A stretch of DNA of 41,392 bases from Hyphomicrobiales bacterium (GTDB lineage: Bacteria > Pseudomonadota > Alphaproteobacteria > Rhizobiales > Rhizobiaceae), in NCBI GenBank assembly GCA_900472785.1, contig UCJH01000067.1:1-41392 (forward strand). Direction: 5' to 3'. Numbering within the stretch: position 1 is the first letter of the stretch; each line of letters opens with the position of its first letter. The notes under the pieces were generated by a model that saw nothing but the letters and a program-made list of their open reading frames with translations, was not told where the DNA came from and searched no databases. The position numbers and the translations under genes were made by a program. Of this stretch, positions 16,394 through 25,986 are shown piece after piece.

Positions 16394-19348
16394 GTGGACA
16401 CGAATACGCGGCGTTTGTCGGAGATCGAAGCGAACCCGCTTCGCCCATCCAGCCAGACCGAAATGAAATCGGTTCTTTCCGATCTCAAGGACATGGCGAA
16501 AACGCATGCGGCGATCGCCGAATTGCTTGGCTCCGAAAGTGTGCTTCGGGACTTCATCATGTCCGCCTTTTCGCTGTCGCCGTTCCTGCGGGACTGTGCC
16601 GTCAGCAGGCCCGATCTTCTGGTTCGCGCGCTCGGCGAGCCGGTCGTTTCGCTGATCTCGACCTGCATCGAGGCTGCGCGGAACGCCTGGAAAAGCGAAG
16701 AGCCGGGCAAGCCGGTCACCGACGCGCAGATCATGACGCGGCTGCGGGTCGCCAAGCGCGAAGTTGCTTTCGTTGCTGCGCTTGCGGATCTGCAGCGGCT
16801 GTTCACGGCGCGGGAGACCACGCGCTGGCTGAGCGACTTCGCAGGCGCGGCTGTTTCTGCGGCGTTCGATCATCTGCTTCTCAGCGCCCATGACAGCGGC
16901 AAGCTGCTCGTCGCGGATCTAGACAATCCCAGCCAGGCATCCGGTGTCGTGGTTCTCGGCATGGGAAAGCTCGGCGCCTTCGAACTCAATTATTCGTCCG
17001 ATATCGATCTCGTGGTGTTCTACGATCCGCAGGCGCCGCTGGTTTCGGATCCGGACGATGCTCCGGAAACCTTCGCCCGCCTGCTGCGCCGGCTGATCCG
17101 CATCCTGCAGGAGCGCACCGGCGACGGCTATGTTTTCCGCACGGATCTGCGCCTGCGGCCCGATCCCGGTGCCACACCGCTCGCCATCCCCATCGAGGCC
17201 GCGATGCTCTACTATGAGAGCCGCGGACAGAACTGGGAACGCGGCGCCTTCATCAAGGCGCGCCCCGTCGGAGGCGATTTCAAAGCCGGCGATGCTTTCC
17301 TGCGCGAACTCACGCCCTTCGTCTTCCGAAAATATCTGGATTATGCGGCGATCGCCGACATCCATTCGATCAAGCGGCAGATTCATGCGCATAAGGGACA
17401 TGGCGAAATTGCGGTGAAGGGCCACAACATTAAGCTCGGTCGCGGCGGCATTCGCGAGATCGAGTTTTTCGTCCAGACGCAGCAGCTGATCGCCGGCGGG
17501 CGGACGCCAGAGCTTCGGCTGAAGGCGACGGAGCCGATGCTGCGGGCGCTGGTCACCGCAAAATGGATCGACGAGAAAACCTGCGAGGAATTGATCTCCG
17601 CCTACTGGTTTCTGCGCGATATCGAGCACCGGGTGCAGATGGTGCGGGACGAGCAGACCCATGTGCTTCCGACGACGGAAGCGGAGCTGAAGCGCATCGC
17701 CTACATGATGGGTTTTGCCGATACGGCTTCGTTTTCAAGCGAGCTGTCGCGGGTACTGAAGACTGTCGAGAAACGCTATGCCCGGCTTTTCGAGCAGGAG
17801 GCGCGGCTTTCGACAGAGAGCGGCAATCTGGTCTTTACCGGCCGAAACGACGATCCCGATACACTTGATACGCTGAAAAAGCTCGGTTTCCAGCGGCCGC
17901 AGGATATTTCGCGGACAATCCGCACTTGGCACTACGGACGATATCGGGCGACGCAATCGGTCGAAGCCCGTGAGCGGCTAACGGAGCTAACGCCGGAGCT
18001 GCTGCGGGTTTTCGGACAGGGAAAGCGCGCGGATGAAGCACTGTTGCGCTTCGACAACTTCATCTCGGGTCTGCCGGCGGGCATCCAGCTGTTTTCGCTG
18101 CTCGGCAGCAATCCCGGTCTTTTGTCGCTGATCGTCAGCATCATGTCCTCGGCACCAAGACTGGCGGACATCATTGCCAATCGGCCGCATGTCTTCGACG
18201 GCATGCTCGATCCGCGGCTCCTGGCCGAACTCCCGACCCGCGACTATCTGGCAAGCCGCATTGCCGGTTTCGTCGCAGGTTCCCGACACTATGAGGATAC
18301 GCTCGACCGGCTGCGGATCATCGCCGCCGAGCAGCGGTTCCTGATCGGCATCCGGCTTTTAACCGGCGTCATCAGCGGCGCCCATGCGGGACGGGCATTC
18401 ACCGATCTGGCCGACCTGATCATCGCCGCGGCGCTCGATGCGGTGCTGGCGGAAGTCGAAGCGACGCACGGACGCTTTCCGGGCGGGCGCGTCGCGGTCG
18501 TCGGCATGGGCAAGCTTGGCAGTCACGAGCTGACGGCAGGCTCCGACGTCGACATCATCCTGCTCTACGACTACGACGAGGCGGTTGGGGAGTCCGACGG
18601 CGCAAAACCGCTGGATTCCGTGCGCTATTTCACCCGCATCACGCAACGGCTGATCGCCGCCCTGTCGGCACCGACCGCCGAGGGCGTGCTCTACGAGGTC
18701 GATATGCGGCTGCGCCCTTCCGGCAACAAGGGGCCGGTCGCGACCCGGATCAATGCCTTTGCCCGCTATCAGCGCGAGGAGGCCTGGACCTGGGAGCACA
18801 TGGCGCTGACACGGGCGCGACCGATCTGCGGCGATGCCAGCCTGATCGGGCAGGCAACGGCTATCATCGACGAGGTGCTCGCCCAGAAACGTGACCTGTC
18901 CAAGGTCGCGGCCGACGTCGCCGAGATGCGGGGCATGATCGACAAGGAGAAGCCACCGAGCGATCTCTGGGATTTCAAGCTCATTCCCGGCGGATTGGTG
19001 GATATCGAGTTCATCGCCCAATATCTGGAACTGATCGCGCCGGCGCAAGACCTTCAGATGCCGCCGAGCGGGGCTTCGACGGGAGATGTGCTGAAGATGC
19101 TGGGACCGCATGCCCTGCAGGCGAACGATATCGAAACGGTGCTGGAGGCCCTGCAGCTGTTTACCGAACTGTCGCAGGTGGTGCGGCTATGCATCGAGGG
19201 TGATTTCGAGCTGAAGGACGCACCGTCCGGGCTGATCGACCTCGTTTGCCGGGCCGGGGACTATCCGGACGTCAAGCTGCTGGAGGCCGATATCCGTCGC
19301 CTGTCGAAATCCGTGCGGCGGATTTTCCAGGCGACGGTGAAGGTTTGA
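16394..19348 (+). CDS. glnE: Glutamine synthetase adenylyltransferase/adenylyl-removing enzyme
   Basis: A 984-aa bifunctional enzyme that adenylylates and deadenylylates glutamine synthetase in response to PII and glutamine. Both halves carry the nucleotidyltransferase signature: GMGKLGAFELNYSSDIDL near residue 190 (adenylyl-removing half) and GMGKLGSHELTAGSDVDI near residue 705 (adenylyl-transferase half), each with the metal-binding D-x-D. The length is typical. It begins with GTG, supported by AGGAGG at 16382-16387. It is 33 bases after the kinase gene and probably co-transcribed. It ends 12 bases from the stop of the oppositely oriented pleC-like gene. Confidence 0.95.
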   Translation: MDTNTRRLSEIEANPLRPSSQTEMKSVLSDLKDMAKTHAAIAELLGSESVLRDFIMSAFSLSPFLRDCAVSRPDLLVRALGEPVVSLISTCIEAARNAWKSEEPGKPVTDAQIMTRLRVAKREVAFVAALADLQRLFTARETTRWLSDFAGAAVSAAFDHLLLSAHDSGKLLVADLDNPSQASGVVVLGMGKLGAFELNYSSDIDLVVFYDPQAPLVSDPDDAPETFARLLRRLIRILQERTGDGYVFRTDLRLRPDPGATPLAIPIEAAMLYYESRGQNWERGAFIKARPVGGDFKAGDAFLRELTPFVFRKYLDYAAIADIHSIKRQIHAHKGHGEIAVKGHNIKLGRGGIREIEFFVQTQQLIAGGRTPELRLKATEPMLRALVTAKWIDEKTCEELISAYWFLRDIEHRVQMVRDEQTHVLPTTEAELKRIAYMMGFADTASFSSELSRVLKTVEKRYARLFEQEARLSTESGNLVFTGRNDDPDTLDTLKKLGFQRPQDISRTIRTWHYGRYRATQSVEARERLTELTPELLRVFGQGKRADEALLRFDNFISGLPAGIQLFSLLGSNPGLLSLIVSIMSSAPRLADIIANRPHVFDGMLDPRLLAELPTRDYLASRIAGFVAGSRHYEDTLDRLRIIAAEQRFLIGIRLLTGVISGAHAGRAFTDLADLIIAAALDAVLAEVEATHGRFPGGRVAVVGMGKLGSHELTAGSDVDIILLYDYDEAVGESDGAKPLDSVRYFTRITQRLIAALSAPTAEGVLYEVDMRLRPSGNKGPVATRINAFARYQREEAWTWEHMALTRARPICGDASLIGQATAIIDEVLAQKRDLSKVAADVAEMRGMIDKEKPPSDLWDFKLIPGGLVDIEFIAQYLELIAPAQDLQMPPSGASTGDVLKMLGPHALQANDIETVLEALQLFTELSQVVRLCIEGDFELKDAPSGLIDLVCRAGDYPDVKLLEADIRRLSKSVRRIFQATVKV

Positions 19349-19360
19349 GTTTCAGCTGTC

Positions 19361-21688
19361 TCAGGCGCTGTCGGGGATGCGCACCGAAATGATGGTGCCG
19401 ATGTTCTCGGCGGAATAGATCTTCATCGCACCACCATGAAGGTTGGTCAGCGATCGGGAAATGGCAAGCCCGAGCCCCGATCCACCCTTGCTCTTGGCAT
19501 ACTGGCTTTGCACCTGCTCAAACGGCTGACCGATCTTTTCAAGCGCCGCGCGCGGAATGCCGATGCCGGTATCGGCAATGGTGAGCGTGACCGCGCCCGA
19601 AACCTTGCGGGCTCTGAGCGAAATCTTGCCGCCCTCGTTGGTGAACTTCACCGCATTCGAGAGCAGGTTCAGCAGGACCTGTTTCATCGCGCGCCGGTCG
19701 GCATTCATCGTCAGGCCGGAGGAAATCTGCTGATCGACACAGATGTTCTTCTGGACGGCCGGAATGGTGGTGAAGCGCAGCGTTTCCTCGATGAGCGGCG
19801 CCAGATCGATCGTTTCGCGCGTGATCTTCATGTGACCCGCTTCGATCTTCGACATATCGAGAATGTCGTTGATGACGTTCAGCAGGTGTTTTCCGCTTTC
19901 ATGGATGTCACGGGAATATTCATCGTATTTTTCCGAACCGAGCGGCCCGAACATCTGGTTCTGCAGGATTTCCGAAAAGCCGAGAATGGCGTTGAGCGGC
20001 GTGCGCAACTCGTGCGACATGTTGGCAAGGAATTCGGACTTTGCCCGGTTGGCGCCTTCTGCCCGTTCCTTTTCCGCCTGATAGTTGGAGTTGGCGACCG
20101 ACAATTCGGATTTCTGGCGCTCCAGCGTCATGCGCGACGTCGAGAGATCGCCGATCGTCGCCATCAGCCGGCGCTCGGATTCGCGCAGGCGCACCTGATG
20201 GCGCTTGAGAAGGGTGATGTCGGTGCCAACAGAAACAAGGCCGCCATCGCGGGTCCGGCGCTCGTTGATTTGCAGCCAGCGCTGGTCGGCGAGCTGTACT
20301 TCCGACGTCTGCGAATGGTTGGAGCGATCCGGATCGGCAATGCGTCGTTCGATGATCGGCCGCGCCGCGGCGGCCGCCACGGCCGAGCGCTCGGTGCCGG
20401 GCACCAGCGCATCGTCGGGCAGGGCGTAGGCCTGCTGGTAGTGCGTGTTGCACATCACCAGGCGATCGTTCTTGTCCCAGAGCACGAAGGCCTCGGAAGT
20501 ACATTCGATCGCGTCGGCCAGCCGCTGGTCTGCCTCGGCATACCGTTGTGCAAGGCGATGCTGTTCGGTGACGTCCATGGCGATACCGATCAGATGCATG
20601 CGGCCGGAGGACGTCCGGATCAGCTGGGCGCGGGCGCGCAGCCAGACATAGTGGCCATCGGCGTGGCGCATGCGAAAAACCTGGTCGATCTGCTTGACGT
20701 CGCCTTTGGCGATCGTGCGGGCGACCTTGTAGATGCCGTTGTCGTCGGGATGCATGAGGCGAGCCGCGTCGCCGAACGACATGACGTTGGTCTGCGGCCC
20801 CATGCCGAGCATTTCGTACATGGAGCGCGACCAGAACAGCCGGCGGTTCTTCATGTCGAAATCCCAAAGGCCGCAGCGTCCGCGCGACAGGGCGGTTTCC
20901 ACGCGCAGGTTGGATTCCGCGAAGATCGCATCGGCGTCGCGCGCCCGTTTCGCCTGGATGTAATAGGCATAGAGGATGACGAGCAGGATCGCCGATATGC
21001 CGGCAAACAGCGTGACGTTGAGGGAAACCTCGTCGCGCCAGAGTTTTTCCATCAGGGTAAGCGGCGTGGCGACGAGAACGGTGCCGACGCCATCCGGCAT
21101 CTGGGTCAGGACGACGACATGTTCCGCGCCGTCAACGAAGGTCCGCATCAGGGTGGAGCGTTCGCCGAAATACTGAAAAGCGGCCACTTCGGGCGCGATG
21201 GTGGCGAGCGAGCGGCCGATGTAGCCGATGCCCTTTGCGGAACTTGCAAAAACCTGGCCGCCTTTCTGGACGGCTAGAATGAAGGAGCCCTGGTTGAGCA
21301 GGTCAGGGGTCAGATAGGTGGAAAGGCGCTGCTCGACCTCCCAGCGCTGCCCCTTCGCAAACAGCGTTTCGCTGTCGGTTTGGAGTGCTGCGCTCGCGGT
21401 TGCGGCTGCCAGCATGGCCGTCTGGCTGTAACCGGATTCCATCCGGCTATACTCGACCATGATTCCGCTGATCCGCGAAATCGCCACCACCATCAGAAAT
21501 GCGATGATCAGGATCGGTATCGACCGCTTCAACAGCGGCTCCGCCCGCGAGAGGCGCAGTGCTGCCGGTTCCGTGAAAAGCCTCGCGTGCTGGATGACTT
21601 CCTTTTCCAGGGCCGAAAAGCCCGGGAATTTCAGTCGCAGCCGTCCGTCGGCTGCGCGTCCCCGCCGCGCGTCCGCCATCTTTGTCAA
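19361..21688 (-). CDS. pleC: PleC-like PAS sensor histidine kinase
   Basis: A 775-aa membrane kinase. Membrane segments lie at about 54-75 and 225-246 with a periplasmic domain between, then two PAS domains (about 270-385 and 390-500), a coiled linker, and HisKA with His559 in NMSHELRTPLNAILGFSEIL. The ATPase domain has NLLSNAVKFTNEGG, DTGIGIP and GGSGLGLAISRSL. The H box continuing into FSEILQNQMFGPLG is typical of the PleC/DivJ family that controls DivK and the CtrA pathway, and synteny after glnE agrees with S. meliloti pleC. The chosen TTG start at 21688 has AGAGGG 7 bases upstream; an ATG at 21679 is possible but is spaced worse. Confidence 0.8.
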   Translation of the reverse strand: MTKMADARRGRAADGRLRLKFPGFSALEKEVIQHARLFTEPAALRLSRAEPLLKRSIPILIIAFLMVVAISRISGIMVEYSRMESGYSQTAMLAAATASAALQTDSETLFAKGQRWEVEQRLSTYLTPDLLNQGSFILAVQKGGQVFASSAKGIGYIGRSLATIAPEVAAFQYFGERSTLMRTFVDGAEHVVVLTQMPDGVGTVLVATPLTLMEKLWRDEVSLNVTLFAGISAILLVILYAYYIQAKRARDADAIFAESNLRVETALSRGRCGLWDFDMKNRRLFWSRSMYEMLGMGPQTNVMSFGDAARLMHPDDNGIYKVARTIAKGDVKQIDQVFRMRHADGHYVWLRARAQLIRTSSGRMHLIGIAMDVTEQHRLAQRYAEADQRLADAIECTSEAFVLWDKNDRLVMCNTHYQQAYALPDDALVPGTERSAVAAAAARPIIERRIADPDRSNHSQTSEVQLADQRWLQINERRTRDGGLVSVGTDITLLKRHQVRLRESERRLMATIGDLSTSRMTLERQKSELSVANSNYQAEKERAEGANRAKSEFLANMSHELRTPLNAILGFSEILQNQMFGPLGSEKYDEYSRDIHESGKHLLNVINDILDMSKIEAGHMKITRETIDLAPLIEETLRFTTIPAVQKNICVDQQISSGLTMNADRRAMKQVLLNLLSNAVKFTNEGGKISLRARKVSGAVTLTIADTGIGIPRAALEKIGQPFEQVQSQYAKSKGGSGLGLAISRSLTNLHGGAMKIYSAENIGTIISVRIPDSA

Positions 21689-21704
21689 TCTGTCACCCTC
21701 TGAT

Positions 21705-21793
21705 GATTCGTCGCGCCGCTCGCTCGAATCTAACCTAATGAATCAATTGTGATTCGCCTTGTCCAGAGGAAAACGTAAAACTTTGTTAACCAT
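21705..21793 (-). promoter_or_regulatory. pleC upstream region: GANTC cluster and CtrA-type half site
   Basis: Four GANTC motifs, the target of the CcrM cell-cycle DNA methyltransferase, lie at 21705-21709, 21726-21730, 21740-21744 and 21751-21755. The last two form a perfect dyad GAATCA-N4-TGATTC. TTAACCAT, an 8-mer associated with CtrA binding, is at 21786-21793. All lie 17-105 bp upstream of the kinase start. Binding and methylation are inference. Confidence 0.55.
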
Positions 21794-21849
21794 TTCTAAT
21801 CATTGGAAAATGATAGGTGGTTGGTTTTGTCGGTGGAAATCTGACCGGA

Positions 21850-21871
21850 AAAACCCGGAATTCCGGGTTTT
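21850..21871 (-). terminator. Rho-independent terminator of pepN
   Basis: A perfect 22-bp palindrome centred on GAATTC (AAAACCCG / CGGGTTTT arms), followed on the minus strand by a run of T. It lies 26 bases after the pepN stop and before the pleC promoter region. Confidence 0.85.
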
Positions 21872-21897
21872 CAACAGGAAAAACGGTGGATTCCGTC

Positions 21898-24546
21898 TTA
21901 ACCCTTGAGCATGCGCTCGACAATGTCTCCGACATCCGGGGAGAGCTTTTTCGCCGCCGCGATCTCGCGCAGAGCATTTCGGGCATGCTCCGCCCGGCCT
22001 TCTTCCAGCGATCGCCAGGAACGCATGGACGTCAGGATACGGGCGGCGAGCTGCGGATTTCGCGGGTCGATATCGAGAATCTGCTTTGCCAGGAAGCGGT
22101 AGCCTTCGCCGTCGGCACGATTGAAGCCGGTCGGATTGGAGAAGGCGAAGGTCCCGACAAGCGCACGCACGCGGTTCGGGTTGTTGCCGTTGAAGAGCGG
22201 GTCGCTCATCAGCGCCTTCACGCGGTCCAGCGCGCCCGGGCCTGGAATGGTCGACTGGATCGTGAACCATTTGTCGATGACCAGCGCATTTTCGGCAAAG
22301 CGCTGCTTGAAGGTCGCCAGCGCTTTCGCTGTTTCCGCAGTGTCGGGGAAACGATGGGCGAGAATGGTCAACGCCTGGCTGAGATCCGTCATGTTGTTGG
22401 CGGCTTCGAAGGCGTGCACGGCGCGCTCGGGCAGGTTTTCGGCATAGACGAGGTAGGAGAGGGCGGCGTTGCGCAACGCCCGTTTGCCGGCACTTGCCGC
22501 ATCGGGGCTGAAGGCGGCAGTGTCCGCCGCGCGCTCCACCAGCGTGGTGAAAATCTGGCGTCCGGCTTCGGCAATGGCCGTCATGATTTGCTGGCGCCCG
22601 GAATGGATGGCGTCCGGGTCGTTATTGCTGCCGATTTCGCGTGCGATATCAGCCTCGCTCGGCAGGGCAAGCGCCTGCGCCCGGAAAGCCGGCTCCAGCG
22701 TCTCGTCGGCTGCCGCCGCCAGGAGGGCGTCGATAAGGGCGGCATCGCATTCCACCGGCTGATCTGCCTTGGCGCTGGCTGCCGCAGCCACGAGATTGGG
22801 CAGGGCGAGATCGTTCAAGGCCTGCCAACGGGCAAACAGATCGCTTTCGAAACGTGCGATATGGGCGCGGTCCGCAGACGTCTGTTCGAAATGCAGGTTG
22901 ATCGGCGCTGAAAAACCGCGGTTGAGCGATAGAACCGGACGGGAAGGGATGTTGGAGAAGGTGATGGTCTGTTTGCGCTCGACGAGATGCAGCACATCGC
23001 CGGTGACTTCTGCGCCGGCTGCCTCCGTCACCTTCACCTCCGAGCCATCCTCCAGCAGCAGGCCGACGCGCAGCGGAATGTGCATCGGTTCCTTGCTGCT
23101 CTGGCCGGGTGTCGGCGGAACCATCTGTTCGAGCGAAAGGGTGAAGGTTTGCTTTGCCGCGTCGTAAGCCGTGGAGGCGCTGACCAGCGGCGTGCCGGCC
23201 TGATGATACCAGAGCGAGAATTGCGTCAGGTCGCGTTTGCTAACCTCGGCGAAGCAGGCGACGAAATCCTCGATCGTCACGGCCTGGCCGTCATGCTTCT
23301 CGAAATAGAGATCCATACCCTGTTTGAACAGATCGGCGCCGAGAATGGTGGCAATCATCCGGGTGACTTCCGAGCCTTTCTCGTAGACCGTCGTCGTGTA
23401 GAAGTTGTTGATCTCGCGGTATTTGACCGGACGGACAGGGTGGGCAAGCGGGCCGGCATCCTCCGGGAACTGCTCGGCCTTCAGGTGCCGCACTTCAGCG
23501 ATGCGCTTGACGGTGCGCGAGCGCTGGTCGGCGGAAAATTCGTGGTCGCGATAGACCGTCAGGCCTTCCTTGAGGCAAAGCTGGAACCAGTCGCGGCAGG
23601 TGATGCGGTTGCCCGTCCAGTTGTGGAAATATTCATGCGCGATGATCGCCTCGATATTGGCGTAGTCGGCATCGGTCGCGGTTTCGGGATCTGCGAGAAC
23701 GTACTTGTCGTTGAAGACGTTGAGGCCCTTGTTCTCCATCGCACCCATGTTGAAGTCCGAGACGGCGACGATCATGAAGATATCCAGATCGTACTCACGA
23801 CCGAACACCTCCTCGTCCCATTTCATCGAGCGCTTCAGCGCGTCCATGGCGTAGGTGGCGCGCGGTTCCTTGCCGTGTTCGACATAGATCTTCAGCGCGA
23901 CCTCGCGGCCGGACAGGGTGGTGAACGTATCTTCGACGACGCCGAGATCGCCCGCCACCAGAGCGAAGAGATAGCTCGGTTTCGGATGTGGATCGAACCA
24001 GGCGGCAAAATGCCGGCCGTCGCCCATGCCGGCGCCGCCGAGATAGTTGCCGTTGGAAAGCAGAAGGGGAGCCGTCGCCTTGTCGGCGATGATGTTGACC
24101 GTGTAGGGGGCAAGCACATCCGGACGGTCTGGAAAATAGGTGATGCGGCGGAAGCCTTCCGCCTCGCACTGGGTGCAGTAGACGTCGCTGGTGCGGTAGA
24201 GGCCCATCAGCTTGGTGTTGGTCTGCGGCGAAAGCTCGGTGGTGATCGTTATCTCGAACGGCGCCGTTTCCGGCAACTCGCGGATGGTCAGCGTTTTTTC
24301 CGCCGCGTCGTAATTGGCCGCCGGGATTTCCTCCTGGTCGAGAAGGAGGCCCGTCATCTTCAGTTCGTCACCGTCAAGAACGAGCGGAGCGCCCGCATCC
24401 ACGCCCTCGCGGCGATGGAAGATCAGCCGCGCCTCGACCTTGGTTTCCGATGGATCCAGTTCGAAGGTGAGATCCACTCTTTCCAAAACGAAATCTGTCG
24501 GCCGGTAGTCTTCCAGATGAATGATTTCGCCGGTGTCTGTGCGCAT
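21898..24546 (-). CDS. pepN: Aminopeptidase N (M1 metallopeptidase)
   Basis: An 882-aa zinc aminopeptidase of the cytoplasm that removes N-terminal residues from peptides. The exopeptidase motif GAMENKGLNVFN is followed by the zinc site HEYFHNWTGNR (first ligand about His304) and the downstream glutamate in LKEGLTVYRD. The N-terminal beta domain begins YRPTDFVLERVDLTFELD, as in E. coli PepN, and the helical C-terminal half is complete. The ATG at 24546 was chosen because CAGGA lies 7-8 bases upstream; the ATG at 24564 has GGGAG directly abutting it and adds 6 residues. Confidence 0.95.
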   Translation of the reverse strand: MRTDTGEIIHLEDYRPTDFVLERVDLTFELDPSETKVEARLIFHRREGVDAGAPLVLDGDELKMTGLLLDQEEIPAANYDAAEKTLTIRELPETAPFEITITTELSPQTNTKLMGLYRTSDVYCTQCEAEGFRRITYFPDRPDVLAPYTVNIIADKATAPLLLSNGNYLGGAGMGDGRHFAAWFDPHPKPSYLFALVAGDLGVVEDTFTTLSGREVALKIYVEHGKEPRATYAMDALKRSMKWDEEVFGREYDLDIFMIVAVSDFNMGAMENKGLNVFNDKYVLADPETATDADYANIEAIIAHEYFHNWTGNRITCRDWFQLCLKEGLTVYRDHEFSADQRSRTVKRIAEVRHLKAEQFPEDAGPLAHPVRPVKYREINNFYTTTVYEKGSEVTRMIATILGADLFKQGMDLYFEKHDGQAVTIEDFVACFAEVSKRDLTQFSLWYHQAGTPLVSASTAYDAAKQTFTLSLEQMVPPTPGQSSKEPMHIPLRVGLLLEDGSEVKVTEAAGAEVTGDVLHLVERKQTITFSNIPSRPVLSLNRGFSAPINLHFEQTSADRAHIARFESDLFARWQALNDLALPNLVAAAASAKADQPVECDAALIDALLAAAADETLEPAFRAQALALPSEADIAREIGSNNDPDAIHSGRQQIMTAIAEAGRQIFTTLVERAADTAAFSPDAASAGKRALRNAALSYLVYAENLPERAVHAFEAANNMTDLSQALTILAHRFPDTAETAKALATFKQRFAENALVIDKWFTIQSTIPGPGALDRVKALMSDPLFNGNNPNRVRALVGTFAFSNPTGFNRADGEGYRFLAKQILDIDPRNPQLAARILTSMRSWRSLEEGRAEHARNALREIAAAKKLSPDVGDIVERMLKG

Positions 24547-25039
24547 CGGATATCCTGCTTGCATCTCCCGTGACGTCAGACGTTTTAGGCGATGGCGGTG
24601 ATGGTGGAAAGGCCGTCGTGATGAAATAGCACGATGGTCTATGGGGACGTCGGTTGGATCTGATCGACCGGAGCAGCCTGTCGGGCCGCCCCCGACCGAG
24701 CCATTCCGGCGGTAGTGGAACGCAGATTTACAAAAATCGCCCTAACAATATTTAAATTGACTCATTTTTTTTAGCTTTGTCGAAACAATTTTAATTGGAA
24801 GCCCCGTTTCGGCGTCGCCACATTCGATACTGCTCAGCAGCAGCGACCCCTGCGTCATCGAAGGATTGGGCTGGCCCATCAAATATTTCCGGCCCACATC
24901 ACGAAAATTGATCCAACTTCCTTTATCGCCACGCTACTATAATGGCGAGTCCCGGCGGCAAATCCTCTGTCGCATTTCCCATTGCAGCCTGTCGCTTCCG
25001 ATATCCGGCCCGCTGCCGCAAGTCAGACGAGCCAGACGC
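24547..25039. other. Divergent intergenic region between pepN and DMT transporter gene
   Basis: About 490 bases with no convincing gene. It contains a TGACGTCA palindrome at 24571-24578, a small hairpin (GTCGGG at 24680-24685 with CCCGAC at 24691-24696) and an AT-rich segment at about 24728-24800 that stands out from the GC-rich surroundings and probably holds promoters. No clear -35/-10 pair was identified. Confidence 0.5.
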
Positions 25040-25978
25040 ATGGATGCCGAATATTCCAATCCGATGAAGGGGATTTCCCTCAAGGTCCTCTCCGTTCTGG
25101 TGTTCGTCTGCATGTCGACCTTCATCAAGGCGGCCGGCACAGAGATTGCCACCGGGCAGATTACCTTTTACCGCTCCGCCTTCGCCATGGTTCCGATCCT
25201 GCTCTATCTTGCCTTCAAGGGGCATCTGCGAACCGCGTTCCAGACGTCCGACATCCTGGGTCACCTGACCCGCGGTTTCATCGGCATCCTGGCGATGAGC
25301 TTCGGTTTCTATGGGCTGGTGCACCTGCCGTTGCCGGAGGCCATCGCCATCGGCTATGCCATGCCGCTGCTGGCCGTCGTCTTCGCAGCCATCTTTCTCA
25401 AGGAAACGGTACGCTTCTATCGCTGGTCCGCCGTTCTGGTCGGTCTGGTCGGGGTGATGATCATCACCTGGCCGCGGTTGACATTGCTGAGCGACGGCGA
25501 GGTTGGAGCCGGGGCTGCCCTTGGCGCGCTCTCCGTGCTTCTCTCGGCCGCCTTGGGGGCCGTCGCCATGGTGCTGGTGCGAAAGCTCGTGCAGAAGGAG
25601 CGCACCCACACGATCGTGCTGTATTTCTCCCTGTCGGCGTCCTGCTTTTCGCTGGTCACGCTGCCCTTCGGCTGGGAGCCTTTGCCATGGAGCACGTTTT
25701 TGCTGCTGATGGCGGCGGGCTTTTGCGGCGGGATCGCGCAAATCCTCCTGACCCAGAGCTACCGCTATGCGGATATGTCGACCATCGCGCCGTTTGAATA
25801 TACCTCGATCATTCTCGGAATGGCGATCGGCTATTTCCTGTTCGACGAGGTTCCGACAGGCGTCATGCTGCTCGGAACGGCCATCGTCGTCGCCGCCGGC
25901 ATCTTCATCATCTTCCGCGAACACCGGCTTGGCCTCGAGCGCAAGGGCGCCCGCAAGCATGTGACGCCGCAGGGGTAA
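25040..25978 (+). CDS. DMT superfamily transporter (EamA family)
   Basis: A 312-aa inner-membrane protein with about ten hydrophobic helices arranged as two EamA repeats (about residues 10-140 and 160-295). The typical end-of-repeat pattern is seen in LPLPEAIAIGYAMPLLAVVFAAIFLKE and its second copy (YADMSTIAPFEYTSIILGM...FDEVP). Such proteins export amino acids, drugs or other small metabolites; the substrate is not predictable. The ATG at 25040 gives a sensible N-terminus; ATG 25064 (MKGISLK) is a possible alternative, and neither has a strong ribosome binding site. It converges on the MFS gene with an 8-base gap. Confidence 0.85.
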   Translation: MDAEYSNPMKGISLKVLSVLVFVCMSTFIKAAGTEIATGQITFYRSAFAMVPILLYLAFKGHLRTAFQTSDILGHLTRGFIGILAMSFGFYGLVHLPLPEAIAIGYAMPLLAVVFAAIFLKETVRFYRWSAVLVGLVGVMIITWPRLTLLSDGEVGAGAALGALSVLLSAALGAVAMVLVRKLVQKERTHTIVLYFSLSASCFSLVTLPFGWEPLPWSTFLLLMAAGFCGGIAQILLTQSYRYADMSTIAPFEYTSIILGMAIGYFLFDEVPTGVMLLGTAIVVAAGIFIIFREHRLGLERKGARKHVTPQG

Positions 25979-25986
25979 CCCGTCGT

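Noticed and set aside
14903-16891. Minus-strand open frame of 662 codons across the kinase and glnE start
   Set aside because: It crosses two well-supported genes on the other strand and has shadow composition without a recognisable motif.
19436-21277. Plus-strand open frame of 613 codons opposite the PleC-like kinase
   Set aside because: The minus strand encodes PAS, HisKA and ATPase motifs over the same bases; the plus frame has none.
22987-24573. Plus-strand open frame of 528 codons opposite pepN
   Set aside because: pepN has intact M1 motifs on the minus strand. The plus frame is rich in Arg, His and Gly without domain structure.
24757-24779. TTGACT as a -35 element before the DMT transporter gene
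   Set aside because: No reasonable -10 element lies at 16-18 bp from it.
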